A stretch of DNA of 64,000 nt from Candidatus Poribacteria bacterium (lineage in GTDB: Bacteria > Poribacteria > WGA-4E > WGA-3G). The notes under the pieces were generated by a model. That model was not told the origin of the DNA. It was given only the letters and a program-made list of their open reading frames with translations, and made no database searches. The position numbers and the translations under genes were made by a program. This document shows, in pieces, positions 1 to 8,587 of the stretch (position 1 is the stretch's first letter; each line of letters starts with the position of its first letter). The stretch covers positions 83,396-147,395 of the forward strand of contig JAAXHL010000051.1 in NCBI GenBank assembly GCA_012270865.1. The letters run 5' to 3'.

Positions 1-2202
1 GTTGCCGAAGAATTCTCGGATAACATCATTCACATTACGACGCGTCAAGATGTACAATATCATTACGTAGACATCAACACCACCGCTGAGTTGATGCGTC
101 GCCTCGCAAGCGTTGACATCACTACAAAAGAAGCGTGTGGTAACGTCGTCCGAAACGTCACAGCATGCCCGCTCAGCGGCGTCTGCCAAGATGAAACGTT
201 TGATGTGACACCCTATTCTAAAGCGTTGTCAGCGTTCCTTTTGGGACACCCGGATGCGCAAGATTTTGGTCGTAAGTTCAAAATCGCATTTTCTGGATGT
301 GAAGAGCACGCTTGTGGTTTGGCAAATATGCACGACATCGGCGCAGTCGCTGCCGTTAAAGAGGTCGATGGCGAAGTCAAACGCGGCTTCAAACTCTATG
401 TCGGTGGTGGTCTCGGCGCAGTTCCACATCAAGCGAAGGTCTTTGATGATTTCGTTTCCGCAGAGGAACTCCTCCCGATTTCGCAATCAATTTGCAGAGT
501 CTTCACCCGTTTAGGGGAACGCAGAAATCGGAATAAGGCGCGTCTGAAATTCGTCATTGCTAAACACGGCATTGAGGAATTCCGTAAACTCGTGCTCGAA
601 GATCGCGAAACCCTACGGCACGACCCTGAATGGACAGCATATTTGGATGATTTAAATGTCTACGATGAAAGTCCGCTCAAAGCACCAACGCAACTCAACG
701 GTGCCTCAACACCTGAAGGATTTAAAGAGTGGTATGCCTCCAATGTGCGGTTACAGAGTCAACCCGGCTACGCGTTTGTAACGATTACGCTACCGCTTGG
801 CGATATTACCGCAGATCAAACCCGTGCTTTGGCAGATATTTCTCGAAAATACGTCAAGGATACCATCCGCGCCACAGTCGAGCAGAACATCGTTCTCCGA
901 TGGGTGACGATGACCGACCTGCCAGCACTCTATCGTGAACTCAAAGAGATCGGTCTCGGCGATCCGGGGGCAGAATCCATGGTTGATATTACCGCTTGCC
1001 CGGGTACCGACTCCTGCAAACTCGGTGTATCTTCTTCACGGGGACTCGCAGCGCACCTGAGAGGCCATTTCATTGAAGCCGGTGTGCAGAATGAGATCAA
1101 GGACTTCCGAATTAAGATTAGTGGATGCCCGAACTCATGCGGACAGCACCACATCGCGAATATCGGCTTCTTCGGTTCTTCAAAACGGGTGGGTGGGCAT
1201 ATCGCGCCTGTCTACTTGGTGCTACTCGGTGGACACATGATCGAAAACGCGAGTTCCTATGGACTTGCCACCGGAAAAATCCATGCCAACTATATTCCAG
1301 CGTTCATTGAAGAATTAACTGGAAAATATGTTGATGAAAAGCAAGATGACGAAACCTTCACCGATTACGTCGCACGGCTCGGCAAAGTGGAGATCAAATC
1401 GATCCTGTCCCAGTACGATCAGATTCCCCCCTACGAAGAAGCACCTGAATTCTATATTGACACAGGGGACACGAAAGACTACCAACTCAAAACCGGTGTC
1501 GGTGAGTGTGCCGGAGAGGTGATAGCACTTGTCTCCATGAAGTTGGAAGAAGCAGATCGACTCATCTATGAATCCAGTTTGAATTTGGAAAAGGGTGAAT
1601 ATCAGGAGTGCGCGGAGTTGGCTTTTGATGCAATGATTAGAGCCGCCGATGGACTCTTGACAACGGTCGGTTTGCAATATATTGACGATGCCACGACAGT
1701 CAGTGAATTCCGTACCCATTTCTTTGACCCCGGTAATTTCTTCGCAGGATTCGGAGCGCATCTGTTTAAGGCAACGGAAGAAGATAGTTCTACTTTCGAC
1801 CACGAATTAGCACACCGCCGCGTAGAAGAAGCCACCCTCTTTGTAGAAGAATCGCATAATGTGTATAATCGCATGCGCATCAAGCAGGAAGAAGAGGAAG
1901 AGAGCCGTCGTAAAACACGTCGCTCGCGACCCGCGCGGAAACCGAAGGTCGTCAAGGAGACGAAACCGGTTGAAGAAATCACCGATAGCCTCGACCTGAA
2001 AGGGGTCGCTTGCCCGTTCAACTATGTGCAGGCAAAAGTCCGATTGGAGACGATGGACATCGGTCAACTCCTTGAGATTACCATTGATGATGGCGAACCG
2101 ATTGAGAACGTACCGGTGAGTCTCACCAACGATGGACATGAGGTCGTTGACACGAAGAAGGTCGGAAAACACTTCCGTCTCACCATTCGGAAAGGTGAAT
2201 AA
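1..2202 (+). CDS. Siroheme sulfite/nitrite reductase fused to a TusA-like domain (5' partial)
   Basis: The frame is open from the first base, so the start lies upstream; 733 residues are visible. The enzyme should reduce sulfite to sulfide or nitrite to ammonia with electrons from ferredoxin in the cytoplasm. It has the two pseudo-symmetric halves of the family. The first half carries ACPLSGVC (about residue 55) and SGCEEHACG, a Cx4C variant. The second half has TACPGTDSC (Cx5C, about 333) and SGCPNSCGQHH (Cx3C, about 374), the usual [4Fe-4S]-siroheme ligands. A helical module resembling HEPN follows (about 509-630), then a basic linker, then a TusA-like domain (about 665-733) with GVACPFNYVQAK around its Cys-Pro. 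The sulfur-carrier tail and the ThiF/MoeB-type gene at 4270 favour sulfite over nitrite as substrate. The HEPN call is the least certain part. Confidence 0.9.
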   Translation, partial: VAEEFSDNIIHITTRQDVQYHYVDINTTAELMRRLASVDITTKEACGNVVRNVTACPLSGVCQDETFDVTPYSKALSAFLLGHPDAQDFGRKFKIAFSGCEEHACGLANMHDIGAVAAVKEVDGEVKRGFKLYVGGGLGAVPHQAKVFDDFVSAEELLPISQSICRVFTRLGERRNRNKARLKFVIAKHGIEEFRKLVLEDRETLRHDPEWTAYLDDLNVYDESPLKAPTQLNGASTPEGFKEWYASNVRLQSQPGYAFVTITLPLGDITADQTRALADISRKYVKDTIRATVEQNIVLRWVTMTDLPALYRELKEIGLGDPGAESMVDITACPGTDSCKLGVSSSRGLAAHLRGHFIEAGVQNEIKDFRIKISGCPNSCGQHHIANIGFFGSSKRVGGHIAPVYLVLLGGHMIENASSYGLATGKIHANYIPAFIEELTGKYVDEKQDDETFTDYVARLGKVEIKSILSQYDQIPPYEEAPEFYIDTGDTKDYQLKTGVGECAGEVIALVSMKLEEADRLIYESSLNLEKGEYQECAELAFDAMIRAADGLLTTVGLQYIDDATTVSEFRTHFFDPGNFFAGFGAHLFKATEEDSSTFDHELAHRRVEEATLFVEESHNVYNRMRIKQEEEEESRRKTRRSRPARKPKVVKETKPVEEITDSLDLKGVACPFNYVQAKVRLETMDIGQLLEITIDDGEPIENVPVSLTNDGHEVVDTKKVGKHFRLTIRKGE

Positions 2203-2246
2203 ATCTAAAGTTGTGGTTCATCGGAACTAATTTTCACACGAAGGCG

Positions 2247-2292
2247 GTTGCCGCCCGCGCCCGAAACGGGCGCGTGGGCAATCGCTTTTTTA
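2247..2292 (+). terminator. Rho-independent terminator after the reductase
   Basis: A GC-rich stem (GCGCCCG, loop AAA, CGGGCGC, extended outward by mismatched TTGCC/GGGCAA) is followed by a run of T. It lies 45 bases after the reductase stop and separates that gene from the toxin-antitoxin module. Confidence 0.8.
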
Positions 2293-2309
2293 TCCATCAG
2301 GAGGAGCGG

Positions 2310-2366
2310 ATGAAGGAATACAGCACTCCGTTATTAGAGAAAGCTGAATTAATAGATAATGCGTGA
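2310..2366 (+). CDS. 18-residue leader-like ORF overlapping the toxin start
   Basis: ATG at 2310 follows a strong SD (AGGAGGAG) and encodes MKEYSTPLLEKAELIDNA before TGA. Its end overlaps the toxin ATG at 2359 in another frame, and the toxin start has no SD of its own except this arrangement. It may couple toxin translation to the leader, or be the remnant of a gene cut by module insertion. Too short to assign a family. Confidence 0.35.
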   Translation: MKEYSTPLLEKAELIDNA

Positions 2367-2694
2367 CGTACATCCACGACAGGTAGAATTCTACCGTAAC
2401 TCTAATGGGCAAGAACCCTTCTCCCAATGGTTGCTATCAATTCAAGATCAAAGCACACAAGATCGGATTTTGGCACGTCTTGAACGACTTGAGTCCGGAA
2501 ATCTTGGCAATTATATATCTGTTGGTAGCGGTGTCTTTGAGCTGCGTCTTGACTTCGGACCAGGGTACCGAATCTATTTTGGACAGGTAGGCAACACGAT
2601 TGTTCTGTTGCTCTGTGGCGGGGACAAATCCTCACAGACGCGCGATATTAAGCGCGCAAAAACTTATTGGTTGGAATACAAGGAGAGACACTAA
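2359..2694 (+). CDS. RelE/HigB-type toxin of a type II toxin-antitoxin module
   Basis: 111 residues, the usual size of the addiction-module killer (HigB/RelE-superfamily) group. The family cleaves mRNA, usually on the ribosome. The core is seen in EFYRNSNGQEPFSQWL, a central RLERLESGNLG stretch, FELRLDFGPGYRIYF and the C-terminal GGDKSSQTRDIKRAKTYW, typical of this subfamily. The toxin precedes its antitoxin, the HigBA order, and its TAA overlaps the antitoxin ATG by one base, so the two are translationally coupled. The module sits between sulfur genes, which suggests insertion. Confidence 0.9.
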   Translation: MRDVHPRQVEFYRNSNGQEPFSQWLLSIQDQSTQDRILARLERLESGNLGNYISVGSGVFELRLDFGPGYRIYFGQVGNTIVLLLCGGDKSSQTRDIKRAKTYWLEYKERH

Positions 2695-3059
2695 TGCGAA
2701 AAATGCGAACCTTGCGGGAGTATCTCATCGAGCGTCTTGTTGACAAGGAGAGGGCGATTGGCTATCTCCAGGCAATTCTTGATGACTATTACATCTACGG
2801 GAGCCGGACTGTGGTTCTAAGGGCTCTTGAAACTGTTGTTGAAGCACAAGGTGGTGTTTCCAAACTTGCCAAGCGGATTGATATGGATCCACAACTTCTC
2901 TCAAAGGTCCTATCTAACGAGGATACGCCTCTAATTGACGCATTTGGCATCGTTCTCAAAGCACTCGGCTATCAACTTGCAATCGCACCATTGGAAAACC
3001 AAAATCCAAACGCTGAATTCGCTACGCCGTCGTTAGAGGTACAGGATGGCATTCTATAG
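2694..3059 (+). CDS. HigA-like antitoxin (addiction module antidote, HTH)
   Basis: 121 residues from ATG 2694, chosen over an upstream in-frame ATG because an AAGGAGAG SD lies 6 bases ahead and the start overlaps the toxin stop (taATG). The family binds and neutralises the toxin and represses the operon. The central part (VVEAQGGVSKLAKRIDMD and QLLSKVLSNEDTP) is a lambda-repressor-like helix-turn-helix, followed by LIDAFGIVLKALGYQLAI, characteristic of this antidote family. The 3' end overlaps the next small ORF by 14 bases. Confidence 0.88.
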   Translation: MRKMRTLREYLIERLVDKERAIGYLQAILDDYYIYGSRTVVLRALETVVEAQGGVSKLAKRIDMDPQLLSKVLSNEDTPLIDAFGIVLKALGYQLAIAPLENQNPNAEFATPSLEVQDGIL

Positions 3060-3249
3060 TAATGCGCGAGTTACTGTTTCTATTTTACTCTCAATTGCTG
3101 TTTTCATCGTTGTAACCGGCACACAAGGTTTCGTGGCCGGAGTCTTCGCAGTCTTTTTGACACACGCTATCATCCTTCCGAAAGTAGTATGGAATTTCGT
3201 ATTGGATAGAGCAAGGGAACTTGGAAAAGCACTAAGAGATGAAGACTGA
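3046..3249 (+). CDS. Small membrane protein of unknown function
   Basis: 67 residues starting inside the antitoxin gene. Residues 9-45 are strongly hydrophobic and make one or two membrane spans, and the tail is charged (DRARELGKALRDED). No family recognised. The overlap with the antitoxin suggests cotranscription with the toxin-antitoxin pair. No strong SD is visible, so it could be spurious. Confidence 0.45.
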   Translation: MAFYSNARVTVSILLSIAVFIVVTGTQGFVAGVFAVFLTHAIILPKVVWNFVLDRARELGKALRDED

Positions 3250-3274
3250 TTTCTGAGTCTAAAAAGAATAAAAA

Positions 3275-3303
3275 TTGACTTTCCTCCAAATTTACGGTAT
3301 AAT
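3275..3303 (+). promoter_or_regulatory. Sigma70-type promoter for the 3361-5076 gene group
   Basis: TTGACT at 3275-3280, a 17-base spacer and TATAAT at 3298-3303. Transcription would start near 3310, about 50 bases before the first gene, which has GGAG upstream of its ATG. Confidence 0.75.
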
Positions 3304-3360
3304 AAAAAACAGAAAATTCGGTTAGCAACGTTAGAACCCAATATATCTACGGAGAAATAG

Positions 3361-3606
3361 ATGGCAACAATCGTTAAACATAACCAGACGGGCAAACGTT
3401 ACTGTCTGCTTGGCGCGGGGTTTGGAGTTTTTCAATCCTCGAAGCCGCATGTGTTTCTCGGCAATTTGATGGCTGATGTGGAAGAAGGCGAGTACGCATT
3501 AGTCTGCGTCTGTAATAGCAAAGGTAAGATTTTTTGGTTAGAGGCGACACAAGTTACCGTCGTCAGCATTGATGGGCAAAACGTCCAAGAACTCGCAACT
3601 GAATAG
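3361..3606 (+). CDS. Conserved-looking 81-residue protein, unknown function
   Basis: 81 residues, cytoplasmic, with an SD (GGAG) about 8 bases before the ATG. It has alternating hydrophobic strands (RYCLLGAGFGVFQSS, EYALVCVCNSKGKIFWLE) that suggest a small beta fold. There is no C-terminal Gly-Gly, so it is not an obvious MoaD/ThiS partner for the downstream adenylyltransferase. Its own promoter and the same-strand neighbours suggest it opens a three-gene unit with 3690 and 4270, probably linked to sulfur handling. No family recognised. Confidence 0.6.
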   Translation: MATIVKHNQTGKRYCLLGAGFGVFQSSKPHVFLGNLMADVEEGEYALVCVCNSKGKIFWLEATQVTVVSIDGQNVQELATE

Positions 3607-3689
3607 ATAAGTCTTGGCGCATTTCTTGGAGCGGATAGACATCCCTGACAGTTTTGTTACTCACTCACGAAAGGAAATTTTTTTACAGA

Positions 3690-4268
3690 ATGGACCTACA
3701 ACAGATTAACGTCAAGGTTTTCACAACCGAAGATAGCAACATCAACTACACCAACTTCATCAAGGTCTTCAACCGTTGGATGAAGGAAGCGGATTCAGAC
3801 GATTACCTGAACTACGCTGACTACTCGCATGTTGACGCGGGACCGGGTGTGTTATTGATTTTGAAACAGGCGAACTATAGCATTGACAACGCGTATCATG
3901 AGTACGGTTTCCTTTACAATCGGAAGCATGCCGTTGACGGCGATAACGCTGATAAGATTTGTCAAGCACTCACGGAAGTACTCTCCAAATGTGAGCAGCT
4001 CGAAGCGTCTGCAGAATTGGAAGATGCTGTACATTTCAACGGCGGAGACCTCCTGTTTATGATAAACAACCGCCACATTGCACCGAATACAGCCGAAACA
4101 GCGGCAGCCGTTCAGGCAGACCTGACACCTGTCCTGGAACAGATGTACGGCGATGACGATTTCACCATAGAGCGCACCTCCGAAGACGCACGCGAACGGT
4201 TCGCCTTACGAATCTCAGCGAATTCGGACAAACCGGTTTCGGAACTCCTTGCCAATCTCGGAGCCTAA
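3690..4268 (+). CDS. Hypothetical protein in the sulfur cluster
   Basis: 192 residues from ATG 3690 (MDLQQINVKVF); an ATG 36 bases upstream is less likely because a purine-rich AAAGGA lies between the two. It is acidic and soluble with no signal peptide. The central region contains DYLNYADYSHVDAGPGVLLI and, later, NGGDLLFMINNRHIAPNT. I do not recognise a family. The stop lies one base before the ATG of the ThiF/MoeB-type gene, so the two are very likely translated together and may act together. Confidence 0.7.
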   Translation: MDLQQINVKVFTTEDSNINYTNFIKVFNRWMKEADSDDYLNYADYSHVDAGPGVLLILKQANYSIDNAYHEYGFLYNRKHAVDGDNADKICQALTEVLSKCEQLEASAELEDAVHFNGGDLLFMINNRHIAPNTAETAAAVQADLTPVLEQMYGDDDFTIERTSEDARERFALRISANSDKPVSELLANLGA

Positions 4269-4269
4269 A

Positions 4270-5076
4270 ATGTTTAATTTTAGTAATGAACAGATTGAAC
4301 GCTACAGCCGACATATTATCCTCAAAGAGGTCGGTGGAATGGGGCAGACGCGGCTGCTTGAATCGAAGGTGCTACTCATCGGTGCCGGCGGACTCGGCTC
4401 ACCTGTCGGTGTCTACCTCGCCGCGGCAGGGGTCGGCACACTCGGCATCATTGACGATGATGTCGTCGATCTCAGCAATTTGCAACGCCAAATCTTGCAC
4501 GGCACCAGCGACATCGGTATCCCGAAAACGAAATCCGCAGAAGCCACTATCGCAGAGATGAACCCCGATGTCAAAGTCGTTCCTTACAATGAACGGATCA
4601 CCTCAGAGAACGCCTTCCAGATTCTGGAACAATACGACCTGATTGTGGACGGGTGCGACAACCTACCGACCCGTTACCTCCTCAACGACGCATCTGTTAT
4701 GCTCGGCAAACCGATTGTACACGGCAGTATCTTCCAGTTTGAAGGTCAAGTTACCGTCCTCTATCCGGGTAAAGGACCCTGCTATCGTTGCCTCTATCCC
4801 GAACCGCCACCAGCAGGAATGGTACCCAGCTGCCAAGAAGCAGGCGTTTTTGGCGTGTTGCCCGGTATCATCGGCACAATTCAGGCTGTTGAAGCAATTA
4901 AAATCCTGCTCGACATCGGGGACTCGTTAATCGGAAGCCTTCTGCTTTTCGATGCACTAACGATGAATTTCAACAGGCTAAAACTCCGTCAAGATAGCAA
5001 TTGCCCAATGTGCGGCGAAAATCCCACTATCCACGAATTGATTGATTACGAGGAATTCTGTCAGGTCCAGTGGTAG
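4270..5076 (+). CDS. moeB: ThiF/MoeB/HesA-family adenylyltransferase
   Basis: 268 residues from ATG 4270. The family adenylates the C-terminal Gly of a ubiquitin-like sulfur carrier (MoaD, ThiS, CysO) in the cytoplasm. Visible are the nucleotide-binding GAGGLGSPVGVYLAAAG near the N terminus, DLSNLQRQ, the D-G-C-D-N-L-P-T-R loop, the catalytic-type PSCQEAGVFG, and two CxxC zinc pairs (CYRC and CPMC). The C-terminal rhodanese domain of some relatives is absent. The TusA-fused reductase upstream argues for a role in sulfur transfer rather than specifically molybdopterin synthesis; MoeB, ThiF and HesA cannot be separated here. A start 21 bases upstream would overlap the previous gene. Confidence 0.88.
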   Translation: MFNFSNEQIERYSRHIILKEVGGMGQTRLLESKVLLIGAGGLGSPVGVYLAAAGVGTLGIIDDDVVDLSNLQRQILHGTSDIGIPKTKSAEATIAEMNPDVKVVPYNERITSENAFQILEQYDLIVDGCDNLPTRYLLNDASVMLGKPIVHGSIFQFEGQVTVLYPGKGPCYRCLYPEPPPAGMVPSCQEAGVFGVLPGIIGTIQAVEAIKILLDIGDSLIGSLLLFDALTMNFNRLKLRQDSNCPMCGENPTIHELIDYEEFCQVQW

Positions 5077-5161
5077 GTTTAGCCATTTTCGGAGGGTCTG
5101 GAAAGCCGAAATGTGAAACTGCTTTTAATTCGAGGAAGTGCAGAACGATACTGTATCTCTT

Positions 5162-6532
5162 CTACGGTTTTCCTAATCCTTCAATCGCATTTTTCGACTT
5201 CCCACCACTATAGGCGATTGCATCCCTCATGTATTTCAACGCCGCGTGTATCTGCGCGAGTTCCTCAAACCCGTAGGATATACGAAGTTGTCGCTTCCCG
5301 ACTTCGACCATCTCACCACTCGGATGGACACAATGCTCACCCGGAATGTAAATCACCTTCGGATGCTCGGAACCTGAAGGTCCATCGACATCTTCCTGTC
5401 CAGTCGTTCGCGTCAAAAACTTGAAAAAGTCGGAAGTTGACCCCGTCGCGACATTCGCCAAAGTCAAATAGAAGTAGAACCCCGCACTCCCACCTCGGCA
5501 CTCCTGAACGTTATCACCCAGTAACGCTGCCATCCACGTTTTCACCTGTTTCGCCTTCTGCTGGTACCCGTGATTAACCTTCTCAATTTGCGCTTCAATA
5601 CCGTGGTCGAGCAGGTAACTGGCGATCTCCTGATTGATTAACGGCGCGCTGAAACCGATGTCACTCGTACGTTGGATGATACTGTCAAGAAATCGACCTT
5701 TAGAACCGATGAGATAGCCGATGCGCAATCCGGGGGCGAGAATCTTTGAAAGTGTACCAACCTCATACACGATGCCGAGTGTATCATAACATAAAGCGGA
5801 CTCCAAAGGTTCAACGCTGCTGTCATGTACAAGATCGCTATAGGCGTTGTCAAAAAAGAGTGGGATTTTCCGTCCAACTTCGTGCGATAACCGCGTGGCA
5901 ATATCGACAAGTTCCCTTTTACGGTTATTGGAGAGGATCGTACAGGTCGGGTTGTTTACCGTCACGACGTAAAAAAAACGGATGGCTGCTTTCTCATCGC
6001 CAAGTGCTGCGAGTTTTGACTTTAGACGTTGCGTATCGAGTCCGTCACCGTCTTCCGGTATCGCAACAACCTTAAAACCTTTCCGTTCCAAGTCGTTACA
6101 GTAGATATAATACATCGGATCTGCGGTAAGCACAATACCGGCGGGTAGGACGTGCGTGATGCTCTCCAACAGGCTCGTCGCGCCGTTCGCACCGATAACG
6201 ATGTCACGACTGCTTAGCGTCTGTTCGGTAATACCGCCGATTTGGTTGTCGATGTGGAATCTTCGGAGAGACGCAATCAGGTTCGGGGAGCCTTGTGCGC
6301 CGCCATAGTTAAGCGCGGCTCGATACTTTTCGGGGTGTAAGAGCACTTTCTCACAAGCAAGTCGAATCGCTTGGTGCGGAATCGTCCGTTCATTGACGTA
6401 CCCGACACCGAGATTAATATCGCACGCATCTCGAAAACCGACTGCAAAATCGGTCATCAATCGGTTGACAGGCGACGGGATACTTGAAGCTGCGCCGTAT
6501 TCAGAAAGCAGGATATCCTCGATTTTCGTCAT
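5162..6532 (-). CDS. PLP-dependent class I/II aminotransferase
   Basis: 456 residues, fold type I. It should transfer an amino group between an amino acid and a 2-oxo acid using pyridoxal phosphate. The N-terminal part has LNYGGAQGSPNLIASLRRF, the nucleotide-loop-like GANGATSLLESI, the NNPTC turn, FFDNAYSDL for the PLP-binding Asp/Tyr, and the Schiff-base lysine in GTLSKILAPGLRIGYLIG. At 456 residues it is longer than most class I enzymes (about 400). It is the last gene of a minus-strand unit with the epimerase (8 bases upstream) and the HAD protein. Substrate not predictable. It is convergent with the 4270 gene. Confidence 0.85.
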   Translation of the reverse strand: MTKIEDILLSEYGAASSIPSPVNRLMTDFAVGFRDACDINLGVGYVNERTIPHQAIRLACEKVLLHPEKYRAALNYGGAQGSPNLIASLRRFHIDNQIGGITEQTLSSRDIVIGANGATSLLESITHVLPAGIVLTADPMYYIYCNDLERKGFKVVAIPEDGDGLDTQRLKSKLAALGDEKAAIRFFYVVTVNNPTCTILSNNRKRELVDIATRLSHEVGRKIPLFFDNAYSDLVHDSSVEPLESALCYDTLGIVYEVGTLSKILAPGLRIGYLIGSKGRFLDSIIQRTSDIGFSAPLINQEIASYLLDHGIEAQIEKVNHGYQQKAKQVKTWMAALLGDNVQECRGGSAGFYFYLTLANVATGSTSDFFKFLTRTTGQEDVDGPSGSEHPKVIYIPGEHCVHPSGEMVEVGKRQLRISYGFEELAQIHAALKYMRDAIAYSGGKSKNAIEGLGKP

Positions 6533-6540
6533 CTAAATGT

Positions 6541-7449
6541 CTATAACAAATCTCTCAGCGCGGATTCGAGCGTCCGATGTCGAAATTCGTATCCACTGAC
6601 TTCCGTTTTCTCAGGAAGAACGTTCTGACTCAAGACGATGAAGTCGGCAAATTCACCCATCATTAATTTCAATCCAAAAGTCGGAATCGGAAACAGCGTC
6701 GGGCGGCGGAGGACTGTACCGAGTGTTTTGGTGAACTCTGTATTTCTGACAGGTGTCGGAGCAGTTGCGTTCAAGGCACCGCGAATCTCGTTATTTTCTA
6801 ACGCATGCAAAATGATACCGATGACATCGTCAACATGTATCCAAGACATCCACTGCCGTCCGCTACCAAGTATACCCCCAACCCCCATCTTAAAAGGCGG
6901 TAGCACTTGTGCCAACAACCCACCTCCTAATCCGAGTACAAGACCGATACGGACTGTGACAACTCGGATACCGAGATCGGTCGCTTTTTGTGCTTCCGTT
7001 TCCCATTCTTGACAGACTTTGGCGAGGAAGTCATTTCCCGGTGGTGATACTTCAGTAAAGTGTTCGTCGCCGCTGTCACCGTAATATCCGATCGCTGAGG
7101 CACAGACAAGCGTCTCCGGCTTTGTATCGGTTGCCGCCAGCGATTCAACAAGGTTACGCGTAGACAGAATCCGACTGTCCCGTATCCGTCGCTTTTTTTC
7201 GTCATTCCATCTGCCAGCGATTGTTTCACCAGCCAGATGCACGACAGAGGCTATATCCTGAGTCGCTTCAGAAGGCAGCTTTTCGGTCTCAGGGTTCCAA
7301 CCGTAGAATGCTCTCGCTGATTCCAATTTGGTTTGTGCACGTTCGGGGTTTCTTGATAACACGTGCGCTGTATCGCCTTGTTGGTGGAGAGCAGCGCAGA
7401 CTCGACTGCCGATAAATCCGGTGCCACCAGTAACCAATACGTTTGCCAT
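6541..7449 (-). CDS. TIGR01777-family SDR epimerase (YfcH-like)
   Basis: 302 residues, close to the family's usual size. The N terminus is a Rossmann NAD(P)-binding motif (VTGGTGFIGSRV). The SDR active-site Tyr-Lys region is weak, as is typical of this subgroup; CASAIGYYGDSGDEHFTE is its hallmark, followed by RIGLVLG and WMSWIHVDDVIGII. The C-terminal 50 residues resemble the DUF1731 cap (NVLPEKTEVSGYEFRH). The reaction is unknown in the family. It lies between the HAD gene (20 bases) and the aminotransferase (8 bases) on the same strand. Confidence 0.9.
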   Translation of the reverse strand: MANVLVTGGTGFIGSRVCAALHQQGDTAHVLSRNPERAQTKLESARAFYGWNPETEKLPSEATQDIASVVHLAGETIAGRWNDEKKRRIRDSRILSTRNLVESLAATDTKPETLVCASAIGYYGDSGDEHFTEVSPPGNDFLAKVCQEWETEAQKATDLGIRVVTVRIGLVLGLGGGLLAQVLPPFKMGVGGILGSGRQWMSWIHVDDVIGIILHALENNEIRGALNATAPTPVRNTEFTKTLGTVLRRPTLFPIPTFGLKLMMGEFADFIVLSQNVLPEKTEVSGYEFRHRTLESALRDLL

Positions 7450-7469
7450 TTTTCCCTCTTTCGTTTCCT

Positions 7470-8198
7470 CTATTTCGAGAGTTGCGTTATAGCGACTTCC
7501 AGGTTTCTGTAGTCATTAACAACGGCATCGCTGAGGGTATCATCTCCATCCCCTTTATTGAATCCGGTGAACCGGACCGCCTTCATCCCAGCATTTTTCG
7601 CACCGACGACATCCGTTCGGAAAATATCGCCGACATGGAGTGCTTCCGAGGGGGCAGCGTTCAACTCAGCAAGCGTCGCTCGGAACTGCACAACTTCCGG
7701 TTTCGTGTAATCTGTTTCGTCGGAGAAGGTAAATGTATTGAAGTATTGTAGGATACCGTCGCGCGCCATCAATTTCCGAACAAAACTGCCCGGAGTCAGT
7801 GCTGAGTCTGAGATTATTCCGAGTGCATATTTTTCACTTAACCGCGCAACGACAGATTTAACATGCGGAATCATAACCGGCGGGGACTCCAAAAAAGCTG
7901 CACCGAGACACGCAATCAATTCATCCAGATCCGTCTCTTTAAGTTCGATTTCAAGCACCTCCGAGAATCGCCGCATACATCGCTTCACAGATACCCCGCG
8001 ATGTTGGTGCCATAGAACCATCACCAGGTTGTACGCCCCTTCGAGGCCGAATCCAACATCATCTAACCCACAAACGTAACCGCGGCTATCAAGATAAGCG
8101 TGACACAATTTAATACGTATCGCCTGACGTTGCTGCCAATTCTCTTCAGAATCCGCATAAAGTGTTTGCCAGAAATCGAATGTAATTGCCTTAAACAT
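7470..8198 (-). CDS. HAD-superfamily hydrolase-like protein with altered motif I
   Basis: 242 residues. Motif I reads TFDFWQTLY: the nucleophile Asp is present but the second Asp (the general acid/base of DxDxT phosphatases) is replaced by Trp. Motif II is IISDSALTPG, the motif III lysine is in DYTKPEV, and motif IV is HVGDIFRTDVVGAKNAGM, so the rest of the fold is normal. DxWxT forms are known within HAD proteins and are not necessarily inactive. It is the first gene of the minus-strand unit 8198-5162. Confidence 0.85.
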   Translation of the reverse strand: MFKAITFDFWQTLYADSEENWQQRQAIRIKLCHAYLDSRGYVCGLDDVGFGLEGAYNLVMVLWHQHRGVSVKRCMRRFSEVLEIELKETDLDELIACLGAAFLESPPVMIPHVKSVVARLSEKYALGIISDSALTPGSFVRKLMARDGILQYFNTFTFSDETDYTKPEVVQFRATLAELNAAPSEALHVGDIFRTDVVGAKNAGMKAVRFTGFNKGDGDDTLSDAVVNDYRNLEVAITQLSK

Positions 8199-8587
8199 TG
8201 AGAACTCTCGTTTTTTACGATGTCAGAACTTACGCAATCCGAGTGCTTATTTCAAAAAATCCGTAAGTCCTAAGGATATGTTAATGAAAATCTGTAAAAT
8301 TGTATAAAGATAATTATAAAATACGGACGTGTCTTCGCATTTCCATAAATATAAAGCCGGACGCAGCAGACACGTCTTATGATTCCAAGTCTATTTTACC
8401 TTATTTACCAGAAAAAGTCAATTGATATACCATTTTGCTAACACAAAACAGATAAATAAAGAACAACAAACCACGCCTTGGAACCCAAAACTAAATCGTC
8501 CTGAAGCAAATAGACTTGCAATTTCCTTTTAAAGATGGTAATATTAATTAAGTTGAGGTTTGTGTCCGATTTGTACGGAGGAAGATA
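8199..8587. other. Divergent intergenic region
   Basis: 389 bases between the HAD gene and the histidine kinase. Positions 8225-8272 look like a deleted copy of the TTACGCA-ended MITE (AGAACTTACGCA and CCGTAAGTCCT ends, about 48 bases). The rest is AT-rich; the kinase promoter is at 8516-8544. I see no gene. Confidence 0.6.
8516..8544 (+). promoter_or_regulatory. Sigma70-type promoter of the sensor kinase
   Basis: TTGCAA (8516-8521), 17-base spacer, TATA-type TAATAT (8539-8544). It lies 43 bases before the GTG start of the kinase gene, which has a CGGAGGAAG SD. Confidence 0.7.

Noticed and set aside
1315..1803. 162-residue frame antisense to the reductase
   Set aside because: No SD and no recognisable features; the sense strand is a clear conserved enzyme.
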